NCBI GenBank assembly: GCA_030837445.1 | Contig: JAUPKM010000599.1 | Span: forward strand, 1 to 13,103 | DNA length: 13,103 bases | Direction: 5' to 3' | From: Actinomycetota bacterium | GTDB taxonomy: Bacteria > Actinomycetota > Actinomycetes > S36-B12 > UBA10799 | In this document: piece by piece, positions 1 through 8,600 of the stretch | Numbering within the stretch: position 1 is the first letter of the stretch | Layout of the letters: each line of letters begins with the position of its first letter | The notes under the pieces: model-generated | The model's input: the letters and a program-made list of their open reading frames with translations, nothing else | The model's database searches: none | What the model was told of the DNA's origin: nothing | Made by a program: the position numbers and the translations under genes

Positions 1-539
1 CGACCGACACCGCACCACCGACCGTCACGCCGACGCCGACCGACACCGCACCACCGACCGTCACGCCGACGCCGACCGACACCGCACCACCGACCGTCAC
101 GCCGACGCCGACCGACACCGTGTCGATCACCGATCAAGAGGGAGACGAACTCCTCCGCGGGTTCTTCTACCAGTATGAGGCTGGTGAATGGGAGGCAATC
201 CCTGAGTACTTCGCGCGCAACGCCACGGCACAGGAAGCGGCCCAGAGCCTGTTCGTGCGGTTCCTCCGCGACCAGCGGGCGCGGAATCGGCTGACCAGCG
301 TCTTCGTCGATGGCATCCGCAGATGCCCGCAAGGTGCGGACGTCACGACCGTCGGCAACAACCACGTCTGCGGCCCGAATGCGTTCTTGGTCGACCACAC
401 GTACACCAGGCCACCCAAGTTGGGCGGGACTCTGCAGTCCGAGCGCCGGATTTTCGAACTCGTCTACGACAACGACCGGTGGGCCATCCAATCGTCGTAC
501 CTGCAGTCCGTGACGTCGCCCTGGCGGGAGTCGGCCTGA
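1..539 (+). CDS. 5'-truncated secreted or membrane protein: Thr/Pro repeat linker plus C-terminal NTF2-like domain
   Basis: The reading frame is open from base 3, so the 5' end lies outside the window; 178 codons plus TGA are visible. Residues 1-39 are a Thr/Pro-rich repeat (TDTAPPTVTPTP units), typical of extended wall-spanning or O-glycosylated linkers. Residues about 42-178 form one compact domain: a helical start (LLRGFFYQYEAGEW), then beta-rich sequence ending in FELVYDNDRWAIQSSY. This pattern resembles NTF2/SnoaL-like cone folds, by pattern only. Two cysteines (RRCPQG and NHVCGP) could form a disulfide, fitting an exported domain. The GTG at 120 is an internal codon, because the repeat continues in frame upstream. 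The stop overlaps the kinase start (TGATG), so the two proteins are probably translated together. I infer it is an extracytoplasmic partner or sensor for that kinase. The missing N-terminus could hold a signal peptide, a membrane anchor, or another domain. Confidence 0.75.
   Translation, partial: TDTAPPTVTPTPTDTAPPTVTPTPTDTAPPTVTPTPTDTVSITDQEGDELLRGFFYQYEAGEWEAIPEYFARNATAQEAAQSLFVRFLRDQRARNRLTSVFVDGIRRCPQGADVTTVGNNHVCGPNAFLVDHTYTRPPKLGGTLQSERRIFELVYDNDRWAIQSSYLQSVTSPWRESA
3..119 (+). repeat. 36-bp in-frame tandem repeat (12-residue unit), truncated by window edge
   Basis: Three identical full copies lie at 3-38, 39-74 and 75-110, followed by the first nine bases of a fourth. The unit encodes TDTAPPTVTPTP and keeps the frame. 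The copies show no base differences, implying recent expansion or gene conversion. The array runs off the left edge, so the true copy number is unknown. Confidence 0.95.
524..530 (+). promoter_or_regulatory. Ribosome binding site deciding the kinase start
   Basis: GCGGGAG sits 8 nt before the ATG at 539, inside the end of the upstream gene. It supports the ATG at 539 over the long in-frame extension back to 323, which would simply be an out-of-frame reading of the upstream gene. Confidence 0.6.
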
Positions 540-1642
540 TGGAAGACCTCACGCACATGCAGCCCAGCAAGGGCGGTGAACGCCCCTCACCACCCGCGTC
601 CAATGCCGCCGGCGTTCTGCCCGATCTGCACCTGCCTGGCATCACCCTGACGGCGCGCCTGGGTCGGGGGGGGTTCGCCACCGTCTACCGAGCCCGTCAG
701 GACGCACTCGATCGTGACGTGGCCGTGAAGATCCTCAGCGGAGACCTCTCCCATGATGAGGATGCGCGGCGCTTCACAAACGAGTGTCGAGCGGTTGGGC
801 GCCTGTCCACCAACCCGCACGTCGTCGACATCTACGAGGCGGGCGTCACTACCGGATCGGTGGGCTACCTCGTGATGCCCTACTGCAAGAACGGTTCCCT
901 CGCCGACCTGCTCAGCCAGAGGAGGGCGCTACCCGCCGCGACCGTCGTCGATGTGGGGATCGCCCTCGCCGATGCCCTCCAGGCCGCACACGGCCAGGGG
1001 ATCATCCATCGCGACGTGAAGCCCGAGAACGTCCTCATCAGCGATCGCGGGCAGCCCCTGCTGTCCGACTTCGGCGTCGCTGCCCTATCCGATGTGCAGG
1101 GGCAGTACACCTCGTCGATCGCCTTCTCCCGCTCACATGCCGCGCCGGAGGTTCTTGCTGAGAACGACTACGGCCCAGCAAGTGACATCTACTCACTCGG
1201 ATCCACCCTCTACACCCTCCTGGCAGGACGCCCTCCATACGAAGGGGCCACGGAGGCCCAGCAGTTGTCTCTGATCCGGTCCACGCCGCTGCCACCGATT
1301 GCGCGAAACGACATCCCACCTCAGGTCCTCGATCTCCTGCGACAGTCCCTCGAACCCGTTCCCGCCCATCGATTCCGCGGCGCACGTGCGATAGCCAACG
1401 CCCTTCAGCTGGTGCGGTCGGAACTTGCGGGCGCGGCCTCCACGCCCACGCCGGGAGCGCCGTTCGTGACCAGGGCTCAACCGGCCACCGCCCTCACCCG
1501 CGTGGCGGCCCCGGTGCCGCCACCGCAGGTGGCGAGTTCCTCGGAGAGACGACGATCCACGGGAATCTACCTAGCCCTGTGGGCCTTCGCCGGCGTGGCT
1601 GGGGGGGTCGCGGCGGCTGTGATCGTGCGAGTCGCAGCCTGA
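539..1642 (+). CDS. Membrane-anchored Ser/Thr protein kinase (Hanks type) without an extracellular domain
   Basis: A 367-residue kinase transferring ATP phosphate to Ser/Thr of partner proteins. The catalytic set is complete: glycine loop GRGGFATV (42-49), catalytic Lys64 in VAVK, HRDVKPEN (157-164, Asp159), DFG (177-179), APE (202-204), DIYSLG (216-221) and a final Arg in HRF (277-279). The activation segment carries YTSS (190-193), likely autophosphorylation sites. A Pro/Ala-rich juxtamembrane stretch (about 300-340) leads to RRR and one membrane helix (about 343-363), and the chain stops four residues later. It therefore lacks the PASTA or other sensor domain usual in actinobacterial kinases; the coupled upstream gene may supply sensing in trans. 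The start overlaps the upstream stop (TGATG). It faces the PP2C/FHA operon convergently. The glycine loop is encoded by a run of eight G (666-673), sensitive to indels. Kinase assignment is secure; substrates are not visible. Confidence 0.96.
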   Translation: MEDLTHMQPSKGGERPSPPASNAAGVLPDLHLPGITLTARLGRGGFATVYRARQDALDRDVAVKILSGDLSHDEDARRFTNECRAVGRLSTNPHVVDIYEAGVTTGSVGYLVMPYCKNGSLADLLSQRRALPAATVVDVGIALADALQAAHGQGIIHRDVKPENVLISDRGQPLLSDFGVAALSDVQGQYTSSIAFSRSHAAPEVLAENDYGPASDIYSLGSTLYTLLAGRPPYEGATEAQQLSLIRSTPLPPIARNDIPPQVLDLLRQSLEPVPAHRFRGARAIANALQLVRSELAGAASTPTPGAPFVTRAQPATALTRVAAPVPPPQVASSSERRRSTGIYLALWAFAGVAGGVAAAVIVRVAA

Positions 1643-1645
1643 ACA

Positions 1646-1663
1646 GCGGGCCTGCCGGCCCGC
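1646..1663. terminator. Hairpin between convergent genes, probable bidirectional terminator
   Basis: A perfect 7-bp stem, GCGGGCC / GGCCCGC, encloses the 4-base loop TGCC. It lies 3 bases after the kinase stop and 1 base from the stop of the opposing FHA gene. No T-run follows on either side, so it may work as a weak terminator or as mRNA 3'-end protection. Confidence 0.6.
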
Positions 1664-1664
1664 C

Positions 1665-2711
1665 TCACTCAGGTTGGAATCGGAAACTAACCCCGTCCGT
1701 CAGCGTCACTACTGTTCCCTCGCCAAGGGGGACCGGCTGGTTCGGCGCAAGCACACTGGACTCCTCCCCGGACAGCTGGATGGTCGTTCCGTTCGCGGAG
1801 TTGAGGTCGACGACCACGACGGTCCAACCCTCAGGCCGCACCTCCACATGTGCGCGAGAGATGTCCTCTCCCGGCACGGCGAGGAGTATGGGGATCTGAG
1901 TTCCACGCAGACTCGACGAAGGTGCCCTGCCGATGATGACCGGGCGATCGACGTGGACGACGTCGCCGTTCGAGAACTGCAGCGTCCCCAGTACGGGTTG
2001 GGGGACCTGGGTGACGCTTCCCTCCACCACCGCCGATCCGCAGATGCGACAGATCCCCGCGGTCGGGGAGTTGAGATGGCCTCCGCCGCAGCGTGACGCC
2101 GCGACAAGCGGCCGGCTCGTCGAGTCCTCGTCGTTCTCGATGATGGTCAGCGAACCGAGATCGGGGAGCTCAGCCGGCGGAGGCGCCTCGACGTCACCGG
2201 GGAACTCGTCCACCGCCGCCGCGATGCTCTCCGCCTCGGACAAGGCCTGAGCGACGGGCGCGCTGTCCTGCTGGGCAGCCCCTGGCCGCTCGATGCCGAT
2301 GCGGATCCACGACGCCGGGAACACCCCCGTGGATCCGTGGAAGCGCGCCGCGGGGCGGGCTTCTGCTCCCACGGAGAGAACGACGGAATGCGACCCTGGA
2401 ACAACCTGCTCGACCCAGGTGGTGACCCCGGCACCCGTGATCACTGCGTCGCCGACCGATGCCATCCCGCTCCCCCGCGCGAGCACTCTCACATCAACGC
2501 CCTCGACGCCGGCCAGCACGAAGTCGGGGAGATCGCGCAATGGCAGCTCGAGCATGGCGGCGAGGACAGCGCTGGTCGACTCGTCTCGTTCCACGATCCG
2601 CCAGATGCCGTCATACATGGCCTCGGTCGCGCCGTCTGCGATCAGCAGCCAGGTCCCTGGGCCGATGATGGCGATCGCGTCTCCTGCAGCGAAGGAGTGC
2701 TGCGTGCTCAT
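1665..2711 (-). CDS. FHA-domain protein with N-terminal globular domain and half zinc ribbon
   Basis: A 348-residue soluble protein, last in the seven-gene operon. The C-terminal FHA domain (about 242-346) has the phosphothreonine-binding signature: GR at 261-262, SRAH at 285-288 and NSANGT at 304-309, so binding looks intact. Just before it, C208-x3-H-x8-C-x2-C224 (CGGGH and CRICG) is a compact zinc-ribbon-like element. Residues 1-145 form a separate domain (GPGTWLLIADGA, GVTTWVEQVVPG) resembling the N-terminal domain of other actinobacterial FHA proteins I recall; its function is unknown. An acidic, low-complexity linker spans 145-205. Start: the ATG overlaps the PP2C stop (ATGA), with GGAG 7 nt upstream. 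No transmembrane helix or signal peptide is seen. Likely role, inferred: it reads phosphothreonine made by the nearby kinase and recruits a partner, while PP2C reverses the mark. Confidence 0.9.
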   Translation of the reverse strand: MSTQHSFAAGDAIAIIGPGTWLLIADGATEAMYDGIWRIVERDESTSAVLAAMLELPLRDLPDFVLAGVEGVDVRVLARGSGMASVGDAVITGAGVTTWVEQVVPGSHSVVLSVGAEARPAARFHGSTGVFPASWIRIGIERPGAAQQDSAPVAQALSEAESIAAAVDEFPGDVEAPPPAELPDLGSLTIIENDEDSTSRPLVAASRCGGGHLNSPTAGICRICGSAVVEGSVTQVPQPVLGTLQFSNGDVVHVDRPVIIGRAPSSSLRGTQIPILLAVPGEDISRAHVEVRPEGWTVVVVDLNSANGTTIQLSGEESSVLAPNQPVPLGEGTVVTLTDGVSFRFQPE

Positions 2712-3559
2712 TGGCGTGCTCCGTCCCGTTGCGTGTCACTCTGGTCGAGGACCGCACGCTCGACGGTTGCGGTCCGGTGCCCCTGATCCACCCTTGCGGC
2801 AGTCTCTGTATCGACCACCACCGCGGTCGCGTCGTCCTGCGTGCCAGCCTCGGTCGCTGCTATCACCACTGCTCGGGCCGCGTCCCTCGGGTCGGCATGA
2901 GCGACAAGCACTCGCTCCAGGGACTCATCGGAGAGTGCTCCGGTGACACCGTCGGAGCAGAGGAGAAAGCGTTCGCCCGCCTCGGGGGGCAACAGCCAGA
3001 AGTCGACCTCGGCCACGGCATCTCCGCCCAGTGCACGCGTGACGACATTCCGTCGGGGGTCCGTAGCCGCCTGGGCCGGCGTGATCTCCTTCAGGTCGAG
3101 CAACTCCTGCACGACGCTGTGGTCGACGCTGAGCTGGGTAAGGCGCCCACCACTGAGCCGGTAGATCCGTGAGTCTCCGATGTTGAACGCGAGCCACAGA
3201 TCGTGCTCGCCGTCGAGCACGAGGGCGAGGCCTGCCAGAGTGGTTCCCATTCCCTGCAGGCCAGCCTGACTCTGCGCCGAGTCGAGAATCACCGTGTTGG
3301 CTGACTGGATGGCACGCACGAGGTCATTCGGGGTGAGCGACTGACCGGACAGTTGACGCAGCGAGGCGATGGCGTGGGCGCTGGCCGTTGCTCCGCCCGC
3401 GTGCCCTCCCATACCGTCTGCTACTGCGAAGACGAGCCGGGAACAGCACCAGGAATCCTCGTTCACACGACGAGACACGCCCTTGTGCGAGTCTGCCCCG
3501 CCCGCAACGCGGGGCGCATCGTCAGGCATGGGTGCCGGGACGGTGGAGGTGCCCCCCAT
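2708..3559 (-). CDS. PP2C-family Ser/Thr protein phosphatase
   Basis: A 283-residue metal-dependent (Mg/Mn) phosphatase removing phosphate from Ser/Thr. The family motifs are in order: NED (33-35), VADGMGGHAGG (46-56, metal-binding Asp48), GMGTTL (103-108), NIGDSR (126-131), DHS (146-148), NVVTRALG (171-178), CSDGVT (201-206, Asp203) and QDDATAVVV (241-249). No transmembrane helix is seen, so it is cytosolic. Residues from about 250 are a charged tail outside the domain. The frame is open far upstream, but the start is the ATG at 3559: it overlaps the preceding stop (TGATG) and has a GGGGGGGAG ribosome site 5 nt away. Its TGA overlaps the FHA start (ATGA). It probably counteracts the kinase encoded convergently. 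Confidence 0.96.
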   Translation of the reverse strand: MGGTSTVPAPMPDDAPRVAGGADSHKGVSRRVNEDSWCCSRLVFAVADGMGGHAGGATASAHAIASLRQLSGQSLTPNDLVRAIQSANTVILDSAQSQAGLQGMGTTLAGLALVLDGEHDLWLAFNIGDSRIYRLSGGRLTQLSVDHSVVQELLDLKEITPAQAATDPRRNVVTRALGGDAVAEVDFWLLPPEAGERFLLCSDGVTGALSDESLERVLVAHADPRDAARAVVIAATEAGTQDDATAVVVDTETAARVDQGHRTATVERAVLDQSDTQRDGARQ

Positions 3560-4287
3560 CACCGCTCCCCCCCGGTACTGTCCAGATCGACTGTCCGCCG
3601 ATCGGGGATGACCTCGTCGAGCAGCGGAAGATCCTCCGTCTTCACGAGCCTCATTGCCAGCGCGTACTCCACGAGTCGGGCCCTGCGACTGGTGGCCAGC
3701 TTTCCTGCCGATCCATGAAGTCCCCGCACGCCCTGCGAGGTGAATCGCTCGCAGACGTTGTCGAGCTTCCGATTGAACCGCGTCAGCGTCCATCCGAGCC
3801 GCAGGGCGGCGTCCGCCGACGAAGGGATGGACGCGATGGTCTTGCCCGACTTCAGGATGGGCTCGGCAAGCGCCAGGATCATCTGCTTCTGCGTCGGGGT
3901 GAGGTTGATCGAGCCCCTCGTCGTCTGTCCCGAGCCTGCAGTCTCCTGTGCCAGACCACTGAACATCGGGTCGTCGAGAAGCGCCTCGATCTCGTACGCG
4001 GTCTGCCCAGCCGTGAATCGGATGACAGTGCACCGGAAGATCAGGGGAGTCTCCGCGCCGGGTGACAGCCACGACTGGACCAGCCCATCGGAGTCGGCCA
4101 CCGTTGCCGACATCCTTGAACCTACGTTCGCCAGCCACCAGAGCCCCTGTCTCTGCTCGAAGCGCAGGAACAGGCGGTGCAGGAAGGGATTCTCGTCGAG
4201 GCAGAGATCGGCCTCCCGGCCAATCGTGAACACCTGATCGTCCAGGATCTCGAACTGCTCGCCACAGAAGTCCAACGTCAACGACAA
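3559..4287 (-). CDS. Pseudo-FHA protein with C-terminal winged-helix-like domain
   Basis: About 242 residues with the chosen TTG start. Residues 1-100 look like an FHA fold (VFTIGREADLCLD, then LWWLANVGSR). The binding residues are altered: GR (23-24) is kept, but the usual SRxH position reads HRLF (37-40) and the Asn-Gly pair near the end reads Met-Ser (59-60). Phosphothreonine binding is therefore doubtful. Residues 128-215 (LTPTQKQMILALAEPIL to WTLTRFNRKLDNVCERF) look like a winged helix with a recognition-helix-like segment, similar to other actinobacterial FHA proteins I recall. Start: no ATG fits. TTG at 4287 gives MSLTLDFCGEQ, where the domain begins, with GAGGCGG 8 nt upstream and a 22-nt gap to the previous gene; TTG at 4281 is an alternative. 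The stop overlaps the PP2C start. It could bind DNA or be an adaptor; this is unresolved. Confidence 0.8.
   Translation of the reverse strand: MSLTLDFCGEQFEILDDQVFTIGREADLCLDENPFLHRLFLRFEQRQGLWWLANVGSRMSATVADSDGLVQSWLSPGAETPLIFRCTVIRFTAGQTAYEIEALLDDPMFSGLAQETAGSGQTTRGSINLTPTQKQMILALAEPILKSGKTIASIPSSADAALRLGWTLTRFNRKLDNVCERFTSQGVRGLHGSAGKLATSRRARLVEYALAMRLVKTEDLPLLDEVIPDRRTVDLDSTGGER
3567..3573 (-). other. G7 run at the FHA-like/PP2C junction, possible -1 slippage site
   Basis: On the coding strand the end of the FHA-like gene reads ACC GGG GGG GAG CGG TGA. The seven G are also the ribosome site of PP2C. A -1 slip here bypasses the stop and enters the PP2C frame through Gly-Ala-Val-Met, giving a joined protein. 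Whether it slips is unknown. Confidence 0.35.
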
Positions 4288-4309
4288 CGTCCCACCCGCC
4301 TCATGTCCG

Positions 4310-4546
4310 TCAGCCCGACGATTGCACAAGGAGGTAGCCCACCGCAGCCACAAGGACCGCAAGGAGCAGCCCAGCACGGGCGATCAGCCACGGGCGGCGA
4401 GCGAGCAGAGTCCGATCCGGTGGCGCACCCCGTTCATCCGACCCGGTCGCCGCCGGCACCTCGGAGATGACCGCCACCGGCGAGCCGCATCCGGAGCAGA
4501 ACGCCTTGCCCGGCCTCAGGGCGTGTCCGCAGGTCATGCAGATCAT
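4310..4546 (-). CDS. Small zinc-ribbon protein with one C-terminal membrane helix
   Basis: A 78-residue protein. The N-terminus is a four-cysteine zinc ribbon: C3-x2-C6, ten residues, C17-x2-C20. A short polar linker (about 30-52) follows, then one membrane helix (about 54-74, LIARAGLLLAVLVAAVGYLL), and the chain ends at once. RR before the helix predicts a cytoplasmic N-terminus, so it is a tail-anchored ribbon on the inner face. The ATG overlaps the stop of the upstream membrane protein (ATGA), with GAGGAG 8 nt before it. The ribbon spacing equals that of the three ribbons in the propeller protein of the same operon, suggesting shared ancestry or docking partner. Catalysis is unlikely; an adaptor role is inferred. 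Confidence 0.88.
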   Translation of the reverse strand: MICMTCGHALRPGKAFCSGCGSPVAVISEVPAATGSDERGAPPDRTLLARRPWLIARAGLLLAVLVAAVGYLLVQSSG

Positions 4547-5640
4547 CCGGCCATCTCCTCGACCGAGGAGGAGGTGGACGGCTGCGCGCGTCGCGCCTGC
4601 CGCCTGCTGCCCAGCACCGCGGCCACGGCCATCACGGTCGCGAACACCGCGAGGACGATCACGAGCCCGACGATGGACACCTCCACCTGCAGCACGACGT
4701 CGCCAATTCGGATCAAAGAGCTGGGGACCAGCAGCAGTACGGCGATAAGTGCGATCGCGAGAATCCTTGCGAGGTGTCGAAGCGCCGCAGATGCGTGGGC
4801 GCCCGATGGTGCACCTGTCCACAGGGGTGCGGACGCCAGGAGCACGGCCGCGGCCAGAATCACGAGCAGGCCCGCCGCCATCCAGGTGACTCCGGGATGG
4901 GCGGACAGAATGCCCAACCCGGACCCCACAGTCGAGGTGTCGCTGATCCACGCCTCCGCAATGCTGCTCGAGGCCGTTGCAGTCCCCGTGGACAGGCTGA
5001 CGACGCCCCCCGCCCCAGCATTGATCACGTTCGACCCCAGGGACGGCCACACATACGGCAACCCGACGAGGAGGGTCGGATCAGCGGCACGCAGCGCGCC
5101 TACTGTGGCCACGACGTAGCCTGCGGTCACCGCAGTTACGAGTGCCGCCATCGAGGCCAGAAGCGCTCCTCGAGCGGCCTGCAGCAGCAGGAAGGGCCGC
5201 TGAGCCCACTGGGCCACGGGCCGCTGCGTCGGCCAGACGGAGACAGCGGCCACCGGCAGCGCACCGAACGCCCACAGGCGCAACGAGAACGCCTCGGATA
5301 CCGAGGCGGAGACCGCTGTGAGGACCCCCCACGCCAGCAGGGCACCTGCGAGGTACCCGAGACGTCGAACGGGAAGTGAGGGACGACAGGCTCCCAGAAC
5401 GAGGACCATGACCGCGTAGACCCCCGAGATGCCAGCCCAGATGATCGAATCCTCCGGCTCGACCGCAGGGAGCGGCGAGGCCATCACGGACGCCACGAGT
5501 ACAGCCTGGTCGACGGATCCGTCCCCAATCGTGACGGTGAGCAGCGCTGCATAGCCCGCCACCAGCACCAGCAGCGCAAGGGTGACCCCCAGACCCCTCA
5601 CGAACCCCTCAAGCACCGTCTCCGACCGGCTAGCCGACAT
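4543..5640 (-). CDS. Polytopic integral membrane protein of unknown function
   Basis: A 365-residue hydrophobic protein. By eye there are about seven or eight membrane helices, near 16-38, 66-84, 93-113, 120-136, 156-182, 250-272, 289-310 and 318-344. A long polar Gly/Ser/Thr segment (about 185-248, with LPYVWPSLGSNVINAGAGG and STGTATASSS) lies between the fifth and sixth, probably outside the membrane. The C-terminus is basic then Ser-rich and likely cytoplasmic. Layout and composition vaguely recall actinobacterial streptophobe/DUF6350-type membrane proteins, but I cannot assign a family. No transport motif, ATPase motif or catalytic residue is recognised. The start overlaps the von Willebrand A gene end by 11 bases. 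It could be the membrane core of a complex with the single-pass proteins next to it, which is inference. Confidence 0.85.
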   Translation of the reverse strand: MSASRSETVLEGFVRGLGVTLALLVLVAGYAALLTVTIGDGSVDQAVLVASVMASPLPAVEPEDSIIWAGISGVYAVMVLVLGACRPSLPVRRLGYLAGALLAWGVLTAVSASVSEAFSLRLWAFGALPVAAVSVWPTQRPVAQWAQRPFLLLQAARGALLASMAALVTAVTAGYVVATVGALRAADPTLLVGLPYVWPSLGSNVINAGAGGVVSLSTGTATASSSIAEAWISDTSTVGSGLGILSAHPGVTWMAAGLLVILAAAVLLASAPLWTGAPSGAHASAALRHLARILAIALIAVLLLVPSSLIRIGDVVLQVEVSIVGLVIVLAVFATVMAVAAVLGSRRQARRAQPSTSSSVEEMAG

Positions 5641-8600
5641 CGGCCGCCTCCTGTCGGCGCATGACTGCGCCTCGAGCGAGCAGGACTGCTAGCGAGGTCA
5701 CCAGCACGGCGAGCAGGACGAGGTTGCTGACGATGGCGTGAATCCAGGTGGTGTCGGGTGACGTAACCACCGTCTCGTCGACACCCGTGTCGATGATCCC
5801 TCCCGATCGCGTCACCACGAAGTAGTACGGCTCCCCGGAGCCTGCGGGAGGTGAGTCCTCGAATCCGCTCCCGCCCGACGCCGGATGGACCGCGGGGACG
5901 ACCGTTCCGCCCGTGGTGACCGACACCCCACCCTCCGCCTCCGCACCGTCCACCTCCGCGCCCGCGCCCGGGGCGAGGCGCATGACGAAGGTCCAGATGC
6001 CCTTCGCCGGCTTGTCGACGATCACCCGGGTCACCAGTCCTTGGATAACGCGCACGCCCGGCGTGTTCTCGACATTGTCGCCATCCGGGTTAATCACCTC
6101 CACCTCGATCAGCCCCGACGGCGAGTAGGCGGAGGTCACCAGCTCGATGGGAAGCCGGCCGGCTGCATCCGGCTCCACCTGGACGCTCTGCTTCGCCTCA
6201 CCACCCTCGAACGTGCCTGTCTCCTCCCGGATCAGGTCTCCCTGAAGAAGCTGGCGGCTCTTGATGAATGCTCCTGCCAGAGACAGGGCACTGCCGGCGC
6301 TGAAGTACCTCCCACCGGACACGTCGGCCACATCCTGGAGCAGGCGCCGGCCCTCGTCGCCCTGGAAGTCGAATGCCACTGTGTCGATGACGATGCGCTT
6401 GTCAACCACGGCGTACGTGGTGTCCGCGTCTCCCAGCGTGTTGGAGCCCACCAGCATATTGACGATGTTCTCCGCCCCGAACTGGTTGTCCTCCCCGTCG
6501 GTCAGCAGGAGGATTCGCCTGTTGTCCCCGGCAAGTCGAAGGGCATCGATCGCCGTCTTGAGAGCCTCACCGATGTTCGTTCCCTCTCCTCCGGTGGTGA
6601 GGAGGTCCCGCCACGACGGATTGAGCCCCGATACGGGAGTGAGGGGCACCACCGACTGTGCAACGTCGTTGAAGGTGACCACCCCCAAGCGGCTCTCACC
6701 ACTGCCTGCGCCGGAGTCGTCACGGATCACTTCGATCAGGGCCTCGGCAGCATCGAGCGACGCCGCGAACCGCGTAGTCGCATCCTCCCCCACCGGCTCA
6801 TCCATGGACGTGGAGGCATCAATGACCACGATCATGTCGACAGCGGCGTCACGGGGCAGGGAGACGGTTGATTCGGCCTCACTGGACGTGGGTGAATCCC
6901 CGAGAGCCACGGGATCGATCCGGTACCTGTCGATCGGGCTGAGGTTCTGCATGTCGGACACGAGCTCACCGAACGCGAGTCCGATGCCCGCGGCGTCCGA
7001 CACGGCAGCGTAGGCCTGCAGGGCCTTGCCGACCGGCGTCGCTGCGACGGCCGATTGGAGGGCCACTCCCACGGCTTCCTTGGCCAGGTCCTGGACCCCA
7101 TCCCGAAGAATCTCAGGATCACCACCGGAGAGGACGTACCGCAGCATCAGCCCGATGCCCCCGGACGTCGCTTCCTTGCGCGCCTCACTGCGTCCCCGAC
7201 GCCAGTCCTCAACGCGAACGGAGGATCCCCCGGGTACCACCAGCTCATCGGCGACGTCGCCTGCGCCGTCGCCTTGCGCCCTACCTCCGCGGAAGGCCTC
7301 CTGCATGAGGAGCACGAAGACGGTGCCGAGCCTGCCCGCGAAGTCCGCAAGCGACTCGTCCTCGCGGACCATGCAGTCCTCCTGCTGCCCTTGGCACTCC
7401 GCCCAGGATGTGGCGGCCGTGCTCACGAGGGCAAGGGCCAGCTCCGTCCAGACGAATCGCCACTCATCGTCAGGCGAGATGTCGCTCTCCCCTCGCCCGA
7501 TGGCGCGCCGCAGGGACTTGCCCTGAGCGAGGTCGAGGGCCAACTGCGTGGCGGGCACGATGAACTGGGTCAGCGCGGTCATCGCCCACGAGATGGCGAG
7601 CCGTCGACTCTCCAGCGTCGATGCGCCCGCGTTGCCGAGTGCAGGCCCGAAGGTCGCGAACTCGATGCCCGTGCCCTCGTCGCCGATGGGAAGGCCGAAG
7701 GGCGTGTATCCGTTGCGGAAGAAGCTGTCGAAAACCTCCTGGTAGTACCTGACGACGTTCTCGCGCTCACCGATGTCCACCTCGATGCCTGCCCACCCCA
7801 GCAGCGCCTCGACGACGTCCTTATTGGCGGCGACCGCTCCCCGCGCGATGATCTCGGTCAGCTCGACCGCCGACGGCAGCTGCCATGTCTTGGGGTCGAT
7901 CACCGCATCCGGGTAGAGGCCTCCGTTCGTGCTCTCGTAGGCCAGAAGCCACCGAGGGACGAAGTTGACGGCGGCCAGGTTCACCTCCGTGCGATCATCG
8001 GCCACCGAGTTCAGCATGACGCAGGCCTGGTCGCCCTCGAGGCCGTCCAGATCCTGGATCGATCCTGGTCGTGCGGCAGCGCATCGCACCGCCGCACGAT
8101 CACTCTCGTTGAGCGCCCCCTCGCGCGAGTTGACGTACACCTCGTCGATTCCGCAGGGGTCGTTGATCCGCTGCTCTGACTCGCAGGCGATACCCACCTC
8201 CGCCAACAGGGCGGTCGACGTCGACTGGGCCGGCCCGCGAGCCGTCACGGGCCGCATCGTTCCCAGTCCTCGAGGCGCCCCCAGCCCCAGCTCGCCGAGG
8301 GTCTGCACGGGGCCGCCCGTCCCGGTGGCCGTGGCGGACGCATCAGTCCCAACCGGTTCGTCCGACGCCCCGAGCCGGAGCAGAACGGACGCATCGACAT
8401 CAGCGATGAGGGCTGCGACCGCCGTCAGGACCTCCGGCCCCGGCATGGTGATCGGGTTGCTGCCGCTCGCCCACTGCGCCTCGATGGCCTGCACCACCTG
8501 TCGAAGCACCGGGCTCTTGTAGGCCCCGCCCATGTAGATGCCGTTCGTCAGCACGGGGTACTGCGCCATCGCAGGCGCCAGGAACATCATCGCGACCGCC

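Noticed and set aside
323..538. Upstream extension of the kinase frame
   Set aside because: It only re-reads the upstream gene out of frame; the ATG at 539 has a ribosome site and a classic TGATG overlap.
120..539. GTG at 120 as the start of the NTF2-like gene
   Set aside because: The repeat codes in the same frame upstream to the window edge, and no ribosome site precedes 120.
3560..4138. PP2C as a single 476-residue gene
   Set aside because: The extra 193 residues are an Arg/Gly-rich out-of-frame shadow of the FHA-like gene with no domain features; kept only as a frameshift possibility.
5885..8522. Long + strand frames opposite the von Willebrand A gene
   Set aside because: They are high-GC antisense shadows, rich in Arg/Pro/Ser, without ribosome sites or recognisable domains.
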